Origin: Arion vulgaris
Lineage: Eukaryota > Mollusca > Gastropoda > Stylommatophora > Arionidae
Direction: 5' to 3'
DNA: 64,000 bases
NCBI GenBank assembly: GCA_020796225.1
Contig: CM036753.1
Coordinates: 89,060,703-89,124,702, forward strand
A program made the position numbers and the translations under genes. The notes beneath the pieces are model-generated. The model was not told the origin of the DNA. It did no database searches and worked only from the letters and a program-made list of their open reading frames with translations. Positions 10,491-20,674 of the stretch are shown here, piece by piece (position 1 is the first letter of the stretch; each line of letters begins with the position of its first letter).

Positions 10491-10690
10491 GATAAGAGCC
10501 TAAGAGCAAATGTATGTTGAGACAGTTATGCGCCTACTAGTAGACCAGCGCATCCGATGTCACTGGCTCTTTTTATTTACAAGGGTAGCTTCCCTAGGCC
10601 CCTACCTCAGTCGACTCATACGACATGCTATTTAGGTCGCAGTGTGAATATTCTTTGCTCTCCCCGTGGGCCCCGGCAATACACGAGTGG
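10490..10690 (-). mobile_element. Retroposon family B fragment, upstream of family C
   Basis: The minus strand has CCGGGGCCCACGGGGAGAGC, GCATGTCGTATGAGTCGACT, AGGGAAGCTACCC and CGGATGCGCTGGTCTACTAG. It ends with TCACATACAAATCAC, where family C begins. Both families share the sequence around the TCGTAAGAGGCGACT motif. The (GAA)n tail of B is absent at the junction. Confidence 0.6.
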
Positions 10691-10749
10691 TTTTATTCTG
10701 CTAACTATGTTGACTACAGTTTGTCATAAATATATTTAGGAGAAATATA

Positions 10750-11225
10750 TATATATATATATCATCATCATTGGCCTCTTTGTTTCAGGAGACAATATGT
10801 CTTGCGTCACGTAGTATGTTCTGCGCTGAATCACAACGTTTCTTGTGGCTGTAATGGCCTATTCTGGAGTGGCAATCCTTGCCACAGTTGCTGCAGGTAA
10901 AGCTGGAGACTAGAGCTGATACATGTGATGTTCTCTCTGCTCGATGTGCTCTCTTTTGCCTCCACGTGTGATGTTGTTTTTCTTCTTTTCTTTTTGAGCC
11001 GCCCTCACTGCCGCTCGCCATGCTTGTCTGTCTTTGTCCAGCCGCTCCCAGTGTTCTTTGTCTATGCCGCATGAAGTTAGATCACGCTTGCAGGTGTAAA
11101 TGAAGCATAATAATGGGCGCCCATGCTGTCTAGCACCAGATGCGAGTTGACCATACATAATGTTCTTTGGGATTCTATCCTCGTTCATACGGCCAACGTG
11201 TCCAGCCATCTCAGACGTCGCTGAC
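10750..11225 (-). pseudogene. LINE ORF2 C-terminus with C2H2-like finger
   Basis: The minus strand encodes GHVGRMNEDRIPKNIMYGQL, CKRDLTSCGIDKEHWERL and DRQAWRAAVRA. After a frameshift it gives FTCSNCGKDCHSRIGHYSHK with a following Lys-Arg-Cys. This is the post-RT region of a LINE type that ends in a Cys/His finger (C-x2-C ... H-x4-C spacing). The frame breaks near residue 60. The tail at 10745-10770 is GAT/AT-rich. Confidence 0.85.
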
Positions 11226-11236
11226 TCAATAAGGTG

Positions 11237-11237
<1 letters not shown>

Positions 11238-11285
<48 letters not shown>
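11238..11285. repeat. (AT)n microsatellite
   Basis: About 40 bp of alternating TA. Confidence 0.9.
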
Positions 11286-11286
<1 letters not shown>

Positions 11287-11439
11287 GTTTCATAAATGGG
11301 TGTTTACGTTGAATAGATGGACTCAGGTGAAATGAGTACGATTACGAGAGATGATCTCAGGTGTAAATAACTAAACAGATAACAGAGAAGAAAGAACTAA
11401 GGAAAGAATAACAGATAACAAAAGAGAACCGTAAGGACT

Positions 11440-11700
11440 AGGTGGAAAGACACACATTGAGAAGACAGACCGCAAGCATTGCAAGACATGCACTGTTTTG
11501 AAACTCGCAGGAAAAAAGGAGTAGGGGAAGGCCTAGACATACCCGGAGAAGAAATCTGGAGGCTGATATGAAAAGGATAGGTCACACATGGAAAGAAGGG
11601 ATGACAGGAGAGAAGAAGTGCCATAAGAAGCTTGTTGAAGACATGTTCTCCGTTGGAACCTGGAAGCTAAAGAAGACATAGAATAATAATAATTAATAAT
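11440..11700 (+). pseudogene. LINE ORF2 C-terminus with (AAT)n tail
   Basis: One frame reads RGRPRHTRRRNLEADMKRIG, HTWKEGMTGEKKCHKKLVED, MFSVGTWKLKKT, then a stop and AATAATAATAATTAATAAT. This is the usual end of a LINE with the RPxxTWRRxLE motif; a related minus-strand copy is at 21410-21705. A 32 bp array begins directly after the tail. Confidence 0.8.
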
Positions 11701-12112
11701 GGTTATCCGAATCTGTTGTTCTGATGGCTATCTGTTTTCATAATATTTTGTTCTAATTGTTATTGGTTATCAGAATATGCTGTTCTACTGGTTATCGTTT
11801 TTCAAAATATGTTGTTCTACTGGCTATCAGTTATTCGAATATGTTATTCTGTTGGCTATTGGTTATCCGAATCTGTTGTTCTGGTGGCTTGTTATCAGAA
11901 TATGTTGTTCTGTTGGCTATCTGATCCGAATCTGTTGTTCTGTTGGCTATTGGTTATCAGAATATGTTGTTCTGCTTGCTATCGGTTGTCCGAATCTGTT
12001 GTTCTGTTGGCTGTTGGTTATCATAATATGTTGTTCTGTTGGCTATTGGTTATCAGAATCTGTTGTTCTGTTGGCTATTAGTTATCAAAATACATCGCTG
12101 TAGTGGCTATTA
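11700..12112. repeat. 32-33 bp minisatellite, about 13 copies
   Basis: The unit is GTTGTTCTGTTGGCTATTGG TTATCAGAATAT with alternation between TATCAGAATATG and TATCCGAATCTG versions. It abuts the (AAT)n tail of the LINE end at 11440-11700. Long frames through it are artefacts of the period. Confidence 0.9.
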
Positions 12113-12395
12113 TGTAAGAACAATCTATCATTCTACTAGCCATTGATCATTAAAATCAAGTTGATTAATTGCGAAATCATGTACTTAGAGCACTTGTGTC
12201 GTAATAGAAAGAGTCAAAAATCGTTTCTTAGTTTACTCAGTTGAGGAAGGAAACGTTATCGATTAAGATACCATGGTACTTTACTTCATAATATTTAGTT
12301 CTAGAAATGTATCTTTAACGCTATGAGGTTCTCTGGGTATAAGGTTTTAGTACGAATCTTCTGGAAAAGAGAGGAAAATCTGAAGGAAATGATTT

Positions 12396-12575
12396 GAAAC
12401 TAAAGGAGAAAATTATTGGAAACTAAAGGAGAAAATTATATGAAACTAAAGGAGAAAATTATATGAAACTAAAGTAGAAAATTATTTGAAACTAAAGTAG
12501 AAAATTATATGAAACTAAAGTAGAAAATTATTTGAAACTAAAGTAGAAAATTATATGAAACTAAAGGAGAAAATT
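12396..12575. repeat. 23 bp minisatellite, about 8 copies
   Basis: The unit is GAAACTAAAGGAGAAAATTA TAT. Variants GGAG/GTAG and TATAT/TATTT alternate in the later copies, which suggests amplification in pairs (46 bp). Confidence 0.9.
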
Positions 12576-12627
12576 TTGAAATAAGGAAAAGAAATAGAAT
12601 AAATGAGAGAAAACTGGTATTTTATAC

Positions 12628-13020
12628 TTCTTCTTCTTCTTCTTTTGTCATCAAACTGCTACTGGGTTGTTGCTCAGTGTCGTTGTTTTCTGTTTCTGTC
12701 TTGAGCTGTTCTAGTGGCTTGGATGATTGTTATTTTTCTCTTTGACAGGATGTTGCTATGCCATCTAACCATCTTTTTTGTAGTATTCCTCTCGCCGTCT
12801 TTCTTGATGTTATGTTGTAGAAGACTCTGTATACTTTGGAATTTAGTTGCATTCTTATTAAGTGACCAAACCACTTCATTCTTTGATTCTCAATGTAATT
12901 CAAGCAAGGTTCTGTGCCATCTTTCTTTCTTATGCTGATGTTGGTGACTGTATTTTCTGGTGTTGATGGTAACTTTTCGCAGGCACTTCATTTCCCATTT
13001 AGTTATTTTTTTGCGACAGC
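12628..13020 (-). pseudogene. LINE ORF2 C-terminus with single 3' terminal unit and (GAA)n tail
   Basis: The minus strand encodes EWSGHLIRMQLNSKVYRVFY, KTARGIPQKRWLDGIATS and LKTETENND. It then has one terminal segment (GACACTGAGCAACAACCCAG TAGCAGTTTGATGAC) and a (GAA)n tail. It is the paralogue of the element at 1-720 and shows the single-copy state of the 32 bp unit. Confidence 0.85.
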
Positions 13021-13161
13021 ATTTTACTCATAGTCCGTCTTTCTTTGTACCTTATTGAAGATACAAAACATCAACAGTATCATTAACAACCACAGTAACA
13101 TCACAACACCTGTAATATTCGCAGTAATAATAGCAATAACAATAACAATAGCAATAACAAT

Positions 13162-13360
13162 TACAGGTTGGACGGGTTAGTGTAATGCATAAGCGTTTGT
13201 TGTTCGACTCGGAAACAAGATGGGTGTGGGTTCAATCCCCCACACGACGTTCCACACGTGTAGGAAATGAATTGACCCTTCTACCTATGCCCACTAAGGA
13301 CTAGAAATGTGAAGTGAAGTAACTTAATACCCTAAGGTCTGAATAGAGTAAGGACAAATG
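13162..13360 (+). mobile_element. tRNA-derived SINE, family S1
   Basis: The A-box region is GGGTTAGTGTAATGCATAAG CG, and the B box is GTGGGTTCAATCCCC. The body has TTCCACACGTGTAGGAAATG, CCTTCTACCT and CTAGAAATGTGAAGTGAAGT. The 3' domain is ACTTAATACCCTAAGGTCTG. Copies at 32735-32945 and 52375-52570 share the same head-to-tail order. Confidence 0.85.
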
Positions 13361-13369
13361 TTAATTTAT

Positions 13370-13930
13370 TTAACAATAGAAGTAACAACACCGGCAAAGA
13401 TATTAGTAACAATAATAACAAAACTAACAACAATAGCAGCAAAAATAAAAATAACACTTACAATAATATGAACAATATTAGGCACTGTGTACATTATAAT
13501 AATAACTCTAGTAACAATAACAATACCAATAACAACACAGCAATAATAATGGTATAACTAACAGTCACACACTCTAACGTTTCACAGCATTTCTTCATTT
13601 TATGATGTGGGGTGACCTTTAACGTCTAGAATATATTTCATTGAAACATTGAAACTTCTATTTTCAAACATTCCCGCTCTCCTGTTATCTCCTTTCTTGA
13701 ATGCTTTTTGTACTATTGTAATGCAGAGTACACATAAAATACACATATATAATGGACATTTTCAATTTTACAGATGAGCATTTGTCAAGTGATTAGCTGT
13801 GAGGATTTCTGAATATTTAATAAGGCAATTTGACTAGATAACTTTTAATTAATATTTCTAATCACACACTTAAATAAAGAATATGTGTTCATACCTTTAG
13901 GTGTGTTGGGAAATGTGGAGTTAGTAAGGG
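13370..13930. other. A-rich (AAT/AAC)n low-complexity DNA
   Basis: Short runs of AATAAC and ACAATA repeats at 13370-13560, also at 13090-13160. Nothing further recognised to 13930. Confidence 0.6.
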
Positions 13931-13934
13931 TCAT

Positions 13935-14430
13935 ATTTGGTAGAACATGCCATTGAATGCACTTCGTACTACCAATTTCATTACCTCTTGGTATTTCTGT
14001 GGTCTACTTTTTGCATAGTGGACCTTTTGCAAAATATTCACAGTATTTACGTAGTATTGCTCCTTGAGGCGCACTGAATGTTGGTAATCTGCTTATATAG
14101 CCGAACCATTTAATTTGTTGTTTCTTGATGATGTTCAGTAATCATCTTGTACCCACAGTATAGACTATCGAGATTAGTTTTCTTCTATCATGTGATGTTA
14201 GAGTCCAGGCATGGGACGGATAGCATAATATTGTGAGAAATATCGTGTTTAACAATTTTCTTTTTGTGTTTATGATAGCTAGCTTGCATTTAAAAATTGG
14301 TGCCATTTGTCTTATAAATTGATTTGCGTTATTGCATCTATGTTGGATTTCGTTAGCTATTCGTTCATTTTCTGAAAATAAAAATATTATATAAATATTT
14401 ATGAGAAACTGCATCTCTATGATTTGTTGA
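13935..14430 (-). pseudogene. LINE RT thumb and C-terminal fragment (family F)
   Basis: The minus strand gives pieces such as ANEIQHRCNNANQFIRQMAP, LLNTIFLTILCYPSHAWTL and, after a shift, IIKKQQIKWFGYISRLP. The order matches 41390-42770 and 60310-60540. Family F relics are strongly decayed. Confidence 0.75.
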
Positions 14431-14499
14431 CAGTAATAATAAAAATAGTAGATTATTAGCTACAGATATGTGGTTTTATAGACAAATGAAGATTATTGG

Positions 14500-14890
14500 T
14501 TACTAAACTGTTGTCATTGCACTCGGGGCAGACCCATATGTGCTCAGTCTCCCCAACAGATATCGAAGAGTACGCATACTCATGGTTCTCCGGCTGTTTG
14601 ATTAAAAACACTCCTCACTCTGTCCCTCAGATATCCAGTTCTGCTTGTACAACGGGTAACTCCAAACTGCTTAAATCACACTATCGATTCAACATCTATT
14701 TTAATGTCCTCATGCAACAGGCAGCATCGAAGAGATCGAAAAACCTCCCCTTTATCCATCTTAAACTCCCCAACAATCGATACTGTTGATGCAAGTCTCT
14801 CCGCTCTCTCGTTACCGCAAACACCCGCATGCCTAGGACAGTAGATCCACGGAAGTCTCTGGAGGTTAGAAACTTCTATAGACGACATAT
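14500..14890 (-). pseudogene. LINE RNase H C-terminus and 3' end
   Basis: The minus strand encodes LQRLPWIYCPRHAGVCGNER AERLAS, the end of a LINE RNase H domain (usually HAGV-x-GNERAD), then a linker SIVGEFKMDKGEVFRSLRCC. A shifted frame gives FDICWGD near the 3' end. Related 3' ends lie at 24510-24960 and 43500-43640 (ACTCTTCGATAT, GAGACTGAGCA). The final catalytic Asp is Glu. Confidence 0.8.
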
Positions 14891-14909
14891 AAGTCTGAAG
14901 GTAATATCA

Positions 14910-15215
14910 TCGACAAACAAGAAGACAAATGAGAATGTTCTCAAGAAAGCAGAAGAAATTAGATCGCTTATAAAAAGCATCATAAGGAAACAGTCCCCAT
15001 TCTTTGGACAAGTTATGAAAAGAGAAAAGCTTTCTTACATTGTAACAACAGACAAAATAGAGGCAAAAGAGGCAGAGGTCGATAGAGGGAAAACAGATAT
15101 TGCTTAACACCATGGCACGACGCGAAATCGGTAAGAGAAATCATTGCTAGAACAAGAAACAGTTATTCGTGGTTGAACAAGATAACTTGCACCTTTTGGC
15201 ATGGCACTAATAACG
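14910..15215 (+). pseudogene. LINE ORF2 C-terminal fragment upstream of an array
   Basis: The frame reads KKTNENVLKKAEEIRSLIKS, IIRKQSPFFGQVMKREKL and YIVTTDKIEAK, then (shifted) VREIIARTRNSYSWLNKIT and FWHGT. It is the same C-terminal type as 4110-4545. It directly precedes an array made of its own 3' end. Confidence 0.85.
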
Positions 15216-15317
15216 TGAATACGCAGTAACAGGCAAAATAATGGGAGCGAACAAGCGGTTGAACAAAAACACCCAAAATCCCACATAAATAACACAATAT
15301 CATGGCACGGCAAGAAA

Positions 15318-15867
15318 ACAATATCAGAACTAATAGCTTGAACAAGATAAAGAGAGTTTTGATAGAACATGATAACACGCCTGTCGGCATAGTACTTGAT
15401 AATGATACAATATCAGTACTAATTGCTTGAACAAGATACAGAGTGTTGTGGTAGAACATAATAACATATGATTGTCGGCATGGCACTTGATGATGATACA
15501 ATATCAGCACTAATTGCTTGAACAAGATACAGAGTGTTGTGGTAGAACATATACATATGACTGTCGTATGGCACTGATGATGATGATACAATATCAGCCT
15601 AATTGCTTGACAAGATCAAGGTTGTGAGACATATAACATGACTGTCGGCATGGCATGATGATGTGATGATACAATATCAGCAATAATTGCTTGAACAAGA
15701 TACAGAGCGTTGTGGTAGAACATAATAACATATGACTGTCGGCATGGCACTTGATGATGATGGTGATACAATATCAGTACTAATTGCTTGAACAAGATAC
15801 AGAGTGTTGTGGTAGAACATAATAACATATGACTGTCGGCATGGCACTTGATGATGATGGTGATACA
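15318..15867 (+). repeat. 83-97 bp tandem array made of a LINE 3' end, 6 copies
   Basis: Units start ACAATATCAG at about 15318, 15407, 15498, 15588, 15671 and 15768. Each unit can be read as ISxLIA, stop, TRYRVLW ... TYDCRHGT, stop, followed by GATGATGATG. That is the LINE terminus seen once at 4440-4540. The unit at 15588-15670 has many single-base losses. The last two copies are nearly identical. Confidence 0.85.
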
Positions 15868-15869
15868 TT

Positions 15870-16215
15870 TGTAACAGAAATAAGAAAGAAGAGATAAAAT
15901 ATGTACATACATAAATACTAGACCATCAAAGCTATATAGAGATATTACATTTTATCTTTATGCTAAGGAGATGTATACATGTCTTATAGTTTATCTATAA
16001 ACTAAAGTGTTTTATACAAGCCTTATGGTTTATCTGTAGACTAAATATCTTTACAAATGTCTGCTATTTTATTTATACACTTAAACGTAATGGGAACGTG
16101 CGTCATGTATACAATAAATAGTTAAAGAAATATCTAGTATTTCATTGCAGGCTATATACATTTCCCAATCTCATCTGCAAGCATATTGCTTTCTTAAGAA
16201 CGGTCTCTGAGCGAT
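15870..16215. other. No feature recognised
   Basis: AT-rich DNA with weakly repeated TTTATCTATA-type words. Confidence 0.4.
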
Positions 16216-16219
16216 TAAA

Positions 16220-16530
16220 ATGCTGCCAAAAACTTTGAAAATGTCTGGTTCTGAAGAGATAGAATACTACAAACTAAATATTTCCACCTTCGTTTCAGTA
16301 CTGAACTTTATCAAGAAGCAACAAATTAAATGGTTCGGCCACATAAGCAGATTCCAACAAACAGTACACCGCAAAGAGCAATGTTGCTACAATATAATGG
16401 ATACAAAGCAAAAGGCTGGCCACGCAAAAGGTGGACCTCAGAGATAACAGAGGCAAAGAAGGACACTATTTATGAAGAGCACACAAAATCTCGTTGTAAA
16501 AACCTCTTATTATTCTTATGAGAAAAGAAA
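16220..16530 (+). pseudogene. LINE C-terminal fragment (family F)
   Basis: The frame reads LNFIKKQQIKWFGHISRFQQ, then CCYNIMDTKQKAG and, after a shift, RKRWTSEITEAKKDTI. It is the same module as 22520-22945 and the minus-strand copies at 13935-14430 and 41390-42770. Confidence 0.8.
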
Positions 16531-16574
16531 GAAAATAATTAATTTTTGACAAAATAAAAGGAGCAAGGAATAGT

Positions 16575-16800
16575 ACCACAACGAAATACAAGGCATGTCA
16601 TAAGAGGCGACAGATGTAGTTCCTAGGGAAGCTACCATAGTAAATACAAAGCGTAGCAGAAATCGGGTGTGCTGGCCTACTTGTAGACGCATAACTGGCA
16701 GAACGTATAATCTCTCTTAGGCTCAGATCACATACAAATCACACAGAGTGGTTAACATGTGGTCGATATGGAGCGTTAGGCGAAGAAGAAGAAGAAGAAC
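16575..16800 (+). mobile_element. LINE 3' region, family B, (GAA)n tail
   Basis: GCATGTCATAAGAGGCGACA, AGGGAAGCTACCATAG, GGGTGTGCTGGCCTACTTGT, GGTTAACATGTGGTCGATAT, then GAAGAAGAAGAAGAAG. It matches the 3' end of the element at 24240-24500. Confidence 0.75.
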
Positions 16801-16809
16801 TAAAATCAA

Positions 16810-17285
16810 TGGATGTGCCTACAGTTCACACACAAAACGTATCTCTGATCATCTATGTGAACAACAGCCACTGATACAGGCCTTGGTAATGTTTTGTTTT
16901 TACTTAGGGAATCATTTCACACAATGATCTCCATATAGATTGATGTTAAGATTACATTCGGTTATGAATCAGATGTTTGGTCAACATATTGTAACGAATC
17001 ACTTTATTAGGTTTCCAAGTTGATACTACTTGATCGATTGCTTCGCGACAACACGTTCGTCTGTTAATATCAAAATTAGAATGTGAACAAGTGGTAAACT
17101 TCGCTTCTAGCGATTGCTTTGACTGATCAAAAGTATTATTTTCAGTAGGGTCGTCCATCAAATCCTGTTTCCAGAGGTTTTAATATTACAGTAATTCAAT
17201 CAGAAAGATTAGTTGGAGTTTATTCATGTTTTCTTCCATTTTTGTCCAGCTTTGATTTTATGTTAGTGTTATTAATATATTAACT
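16810..17285. other. No feature recognised
   Basis: Unique-looking sequence upstream of the large LINE. It could include that element's 5' region, but no boundary is visible. Confidence 0.4.
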
Positions 17286-17455
17286 CTGCCAATGCCGGTT
17301 CCAAGCCCGGATGAGAAAGGAGGAGGACTTGTGCGTGAGGCCAGCTACCTCATCACAAGAAATTGAAAGAGCTACAGAAACTTGTAAAAAAGGACGCCAT
17401 ACCGGTAAACCGACCAGCCAGGTGATGTGCGGTACACCTAGTGCATCAATGACGG

Positions 17456-18270
17456 TTGCTGATGAAAGCCGCTTTGCGAAGTCAGCAACCCGACTCGTAC
17501 ATTACTTGGCTCAAAACACACACTAAAATTGGATTTTGGAATGTGAGAACGATGGCCACGGCTACAAAATCAGCTCAAATTACAGAAGAAATGAAGAGAT
17601 ACGAGCTAGACATACTGGGGTTAAGTGAGGTGAGATGGCCTGGAACAGATAGAAGAGTAGTTAGTGGATTAACTTTCATATACTCTGGGAGAGAAGATGG
17701 TAAGCATTTTGAAGGAGTGGGTATAATGATGACACCTAGAGTAGCAAAGAACATGTTAGAATGGGAACCCATCTCGAGTCGGATAATTATAGCCCGCTTC
17801 AATACCAGGCATGTCAATATGACAATACTGCAGTGTTATGCACCAACAAACGAGGCTGACGATGATAAGAAAGACACATTTTATGAGCAACTACAAGATC
17901 AAATTAACAAGCCCCAAAAACATGACCTGTTAGTAGTAATGGGGACTTTAATGCCAAGGTTGGAAGTGATAGTGTAGGGGTAGAGAGAGCTATAGGAAAA
18001 CAAGGAATAAACACAATGAATGAAAATGGAGAAAGACTGGCGGAGTTATGTATGCTGTCAAACTTAATAATTGGAGGTACCATCTTTGCACATAAGGAAA
18101 TTCATAAACTTACTTGGCACTCACCAGATGGAGTGACCAGGAATCAGATTGACCATATGTGCATAAATACACAATTTAGAACATCATTGCTGGATGTCCG
18201 TGCATACAGAGGGGCAGATGTAGGAAGTGATCATAATTTATGCATAGGTAAATTGAAACTGAAATTGAAA
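17456..18270 (+). pseudogene. LINE APE-type endonuclease domain
   Basis: KIGFWNVRTMATATKSAQI opens the domain at 17525, followed by LDILGLSEVRWPG (catalytic Glu) and TILQCYAPTNEADDDKKDTF. A one-base loss in a G run near 17941 breaks the expected GDFNAKVG motif. The next frame continues GERLAELCMLSNLIIGGT and LTWHSPDGVTRNQIDHMCI and ends with GADVGSDHNL, the SDH catalytic motif. Apart from the shift all key residues are present. Confidence 0.9.
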
Positions 18271-19760
18271 ATTCACCATAATAAAAAAGAACAACTGCGA
18301 ATAGACAGTCAAAGGCTACAAAATAAAGAAGTAAAAGAGGAATATCAGCTCGAACTTAAGAATAGGTTCGAGTTACGCAATGGTGAAAATGAACAGAACA
18401 TTGAAGACGAATGGACTAAGATAAAGGACACACTATTGGGGGCAGCAAATAGTAGCGCAGGATTAAAAACGAAAGACAAAAAACCCTGGATAAGCGATGA
18501 CACCTGGAAATGTATTCAAGAAATAAGAAAGATGAAACTAGCGATATTTAATACTAAGGATGTAACAGATGAAATCCAAGCTAAAGAGGAATGTAGACTA
18601 AAAGACAAGGAAGTGAAAAGAGCGGCTAGAAGAGATAAAAGAGCATATGTCAATCGACTGGCTGAAGAAGAAGGAAAGGTAGCGAAGACTGGAAAAAGTA
18701 AATTTACACTAAAACAACTTACTGGAACTTTTGTTTCAAATTGTTGCCCAATCAAGAGTAAAGATGGTAAAGTTCTAACATCAGATACCGAGAAGAAGAA
18801 AAGATGGGCAGAACATTTTGAAGAAATATTAAATAGACCTGATCCACCAGTACTACTCAAGTTTGACGAAGAGGCAAGAAACAGCTCCTACCAATTAACG
18901 AAGAAATTATAAGTATAGCTGAGGTCAAGGAGGCAATCCATTCCTTGATGAACAATAAGGCAACGGGTGTTGACAACATTACTGCAGAAATGCTCAAAGC
19001 GGCTGATGATACAACTATTAGCCAGGTGCAAGAACTATTTAATAAAGTATGGGAAGAAGAAACTGTCCCAGATCAACGGAAAAAGGGCATAATTGTTAAG
19101 ATCCCTCAAAAGGGATCTCAAAGATCAACAACTGGAGGGATCACCCTATTATCAGTAATGACCAAGATCTTCTGCAAAATCATTCTTAATATAATCAAAG
19201 GAGCAGTGGACACAACCCTGAGAGAAGAACAAGCTGGTTTTAGACCTGGGAGAAGCTGCTTAGACCAAATAATTACCCTACCACTAATTTTGGAGGAACA
19301 TATTGAGAAGCAACAACCACTTATACTAAATTTCATCGATTTTAAAAAAGCCTTTGATATTCTACACAGAATCTTTCTGTGGAATATTCTGAGATGCTAT
19401 GGAATACCAGACAAAATAATAAACATTATAAAGAGCCTCTATGATGGTTCACACTGTGCAGTTCGCACTGATGGTGTACACAGCGACTGGTTTATGGTTG
19501 AAACCGGTGTAAAGCAAGGCTGTATTCTATCTCCTCTATTGTTTGGAGTGGAGGCGAAACTGGCATCGATTGGATAGAAAATAGTCAACTAGAAGATTTG
19601 GATTTTGCAGATGATATTGCCTTGTTAAGTAGAAACAACCAAGATATGCAAAGAAAAACAGACACCTTGTCATCTATAGCATCAAAAGTTGGACTGCAGA
19701 TAAGCTATGAAAAAACAAATATAATGAAGACACCTATGCAAGTAATGCAGATATCACACT
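18271..19760 (+). pseudogene. LINE reverse transcriptase domain
   Basis: A linker rich in Lys and Glu (18271-18880) leads into VKEAIHSLMNNKATGVDNIT, VPDQRKKGIIVKIPQKG, EEQAGFRPGRSCLDQI, LNFIDFKKAFDILHR (motif A Asp), VETGVKQGCILSPLLF (motif B) and, after a shift and small deletion, DLDFADDIALLSR (motif C, FADD) with VGLQISYEKTNIM (motif D). Frames shift near 18888 and 19570. The catalytic residues are preserved but cannot be translated as one protein. Confidence 0.92.
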
Positions 19761-19789
19761 GGAATCTAAAATGATAAAAAAACCCAGAG

Positions 19790-20372
19790 CAGTTCACCTA
19801 TTTAGGTAGCGATTTGGATTGTACAGGAAATGTTATAAACGAAATTATGATACGAATTGGCAAAGCAACATCAGCTTTTAAAAGTCTAAATAAAATATGA
19901 AACTGCAAGTTATATAGTATTAAAACTAAATTACGAATTTTCAATTCAAATGTTGTATCAATCCTAACATATGCCAGCGAGAGTTGGAAAATGACAAGAT
20001 ATAGAAAACAAGTTGAATGCATTTGATAATAGATGTCTGCGAAAAATAATGAATATAAAATGGAACGAATTCAGAAGAAGTGATGAAATCAGAGACATGT
20101 CTGGTCAACCACTAGTGACAACTGTTATAAGAAAGAAAAGATTGAGATATGTTGGGCACACCTTGAGGAGAAATGATCAACGAATATCAAAACAGGCATT
20201 GAAGTGGGGTGCAAAGGGTTCCAGAAAGAGAGGTCGACCTAAGGAGACCCTGAAGCGAACTTTGCTGAGAGAGGCAGGAAATATCGGTCTCAGTTCCATG
20301 GAGGAGATTCAGCGAGTTGCCCAGGATAGAGCGGTATGGAGAAATTACTTGCATGCCCTATGTAACGTATAA
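19790..20372 (+). pseudogene. LINE RT thumb and C-terminal region
   Basis: FTYLGSDLDCTGNVINEIMI opens the thumb. A stop follows LNKI and another follows QVECI. The last 119 codons are intact: NAFDNRCLRKIMNIKWNEFR, RLRYVGHTLRRNDQRISKQA, GSRKRGRPKETLKRTLLREA and DRAVWRNYLHALCNV, stop. Confidence 0.9.
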
Positions 20373-20424
20373 CGGTACGAGAGGAATTATTATTATTATT
20401 ATTAATATATTGTTTTATTCTAAG

Positions 20425-20670
20425 GAGTCTAAAGATGAAGGGTGGATTGCCTTGCACCAGGTTTTATTCCATTTCTTTCGGTCTCTCTTCGAAATAAAAA
20501 ATGGCACTCCACCTGCCGAGAGTATTGCACACCGTAAACACGTTATTACTTCGCCAGAATAAGTGCAGTCTGACAAAATTGTGTTCGTGAACAGAACGAT
20601 GCGGTCCGGATTTGAACACACAGTATACGGAACGTAAGGCAACGCTTAACCACTTATCTACAGAGACCTC
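20425..20670 (-). mobile_element. tRNA-derived SINE, family S4
   Basis: The minus strand begins GGAGGTCTCTGTAGATAAGT GGTTAAGCG (A box), with GTGTGTTCAAATCCGGACC as B box. The body has CAATACTCTCGGCAGGTGGA GTGCC. It was inserted close behind the LINE tail at 20405. Related copies: 4665-4915 and 50045-50285. Confidence 0.8.
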
Positions 20671-20674
20671 CATT

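Larger units (their letters stand above)
17290..20405 (+). mobile_element. Near-complete APE-type non-LTR retrotransposon (LINE), inactive
   Basis: About 3.1 kb with endonuclease, reverse transcriptase and the C-terminal region in the expected order. It ends in AATTATTATTATTATTATTA after a terminal GTATAACGGTACGAGAG. At least four frameshifts and further stops break the single long ORF. No ORF1 and no clear 5' boundary are visible. A 5'-truncated copy of its last 180 bp lies at 33094-33275. I do not assign the clade by eye; the endonuclease is of the type often annotated as craniofacial development protein 2-like in invertebrates. Confidence 0.9.

Noticed and set aside
18945..19577. Active reverse transcriptase gene
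   Set aside because: Motifs are present, but the frame is separated from the endonuclease and from the FADD motif by frameshifts, and the motif C region lies outside this frame.
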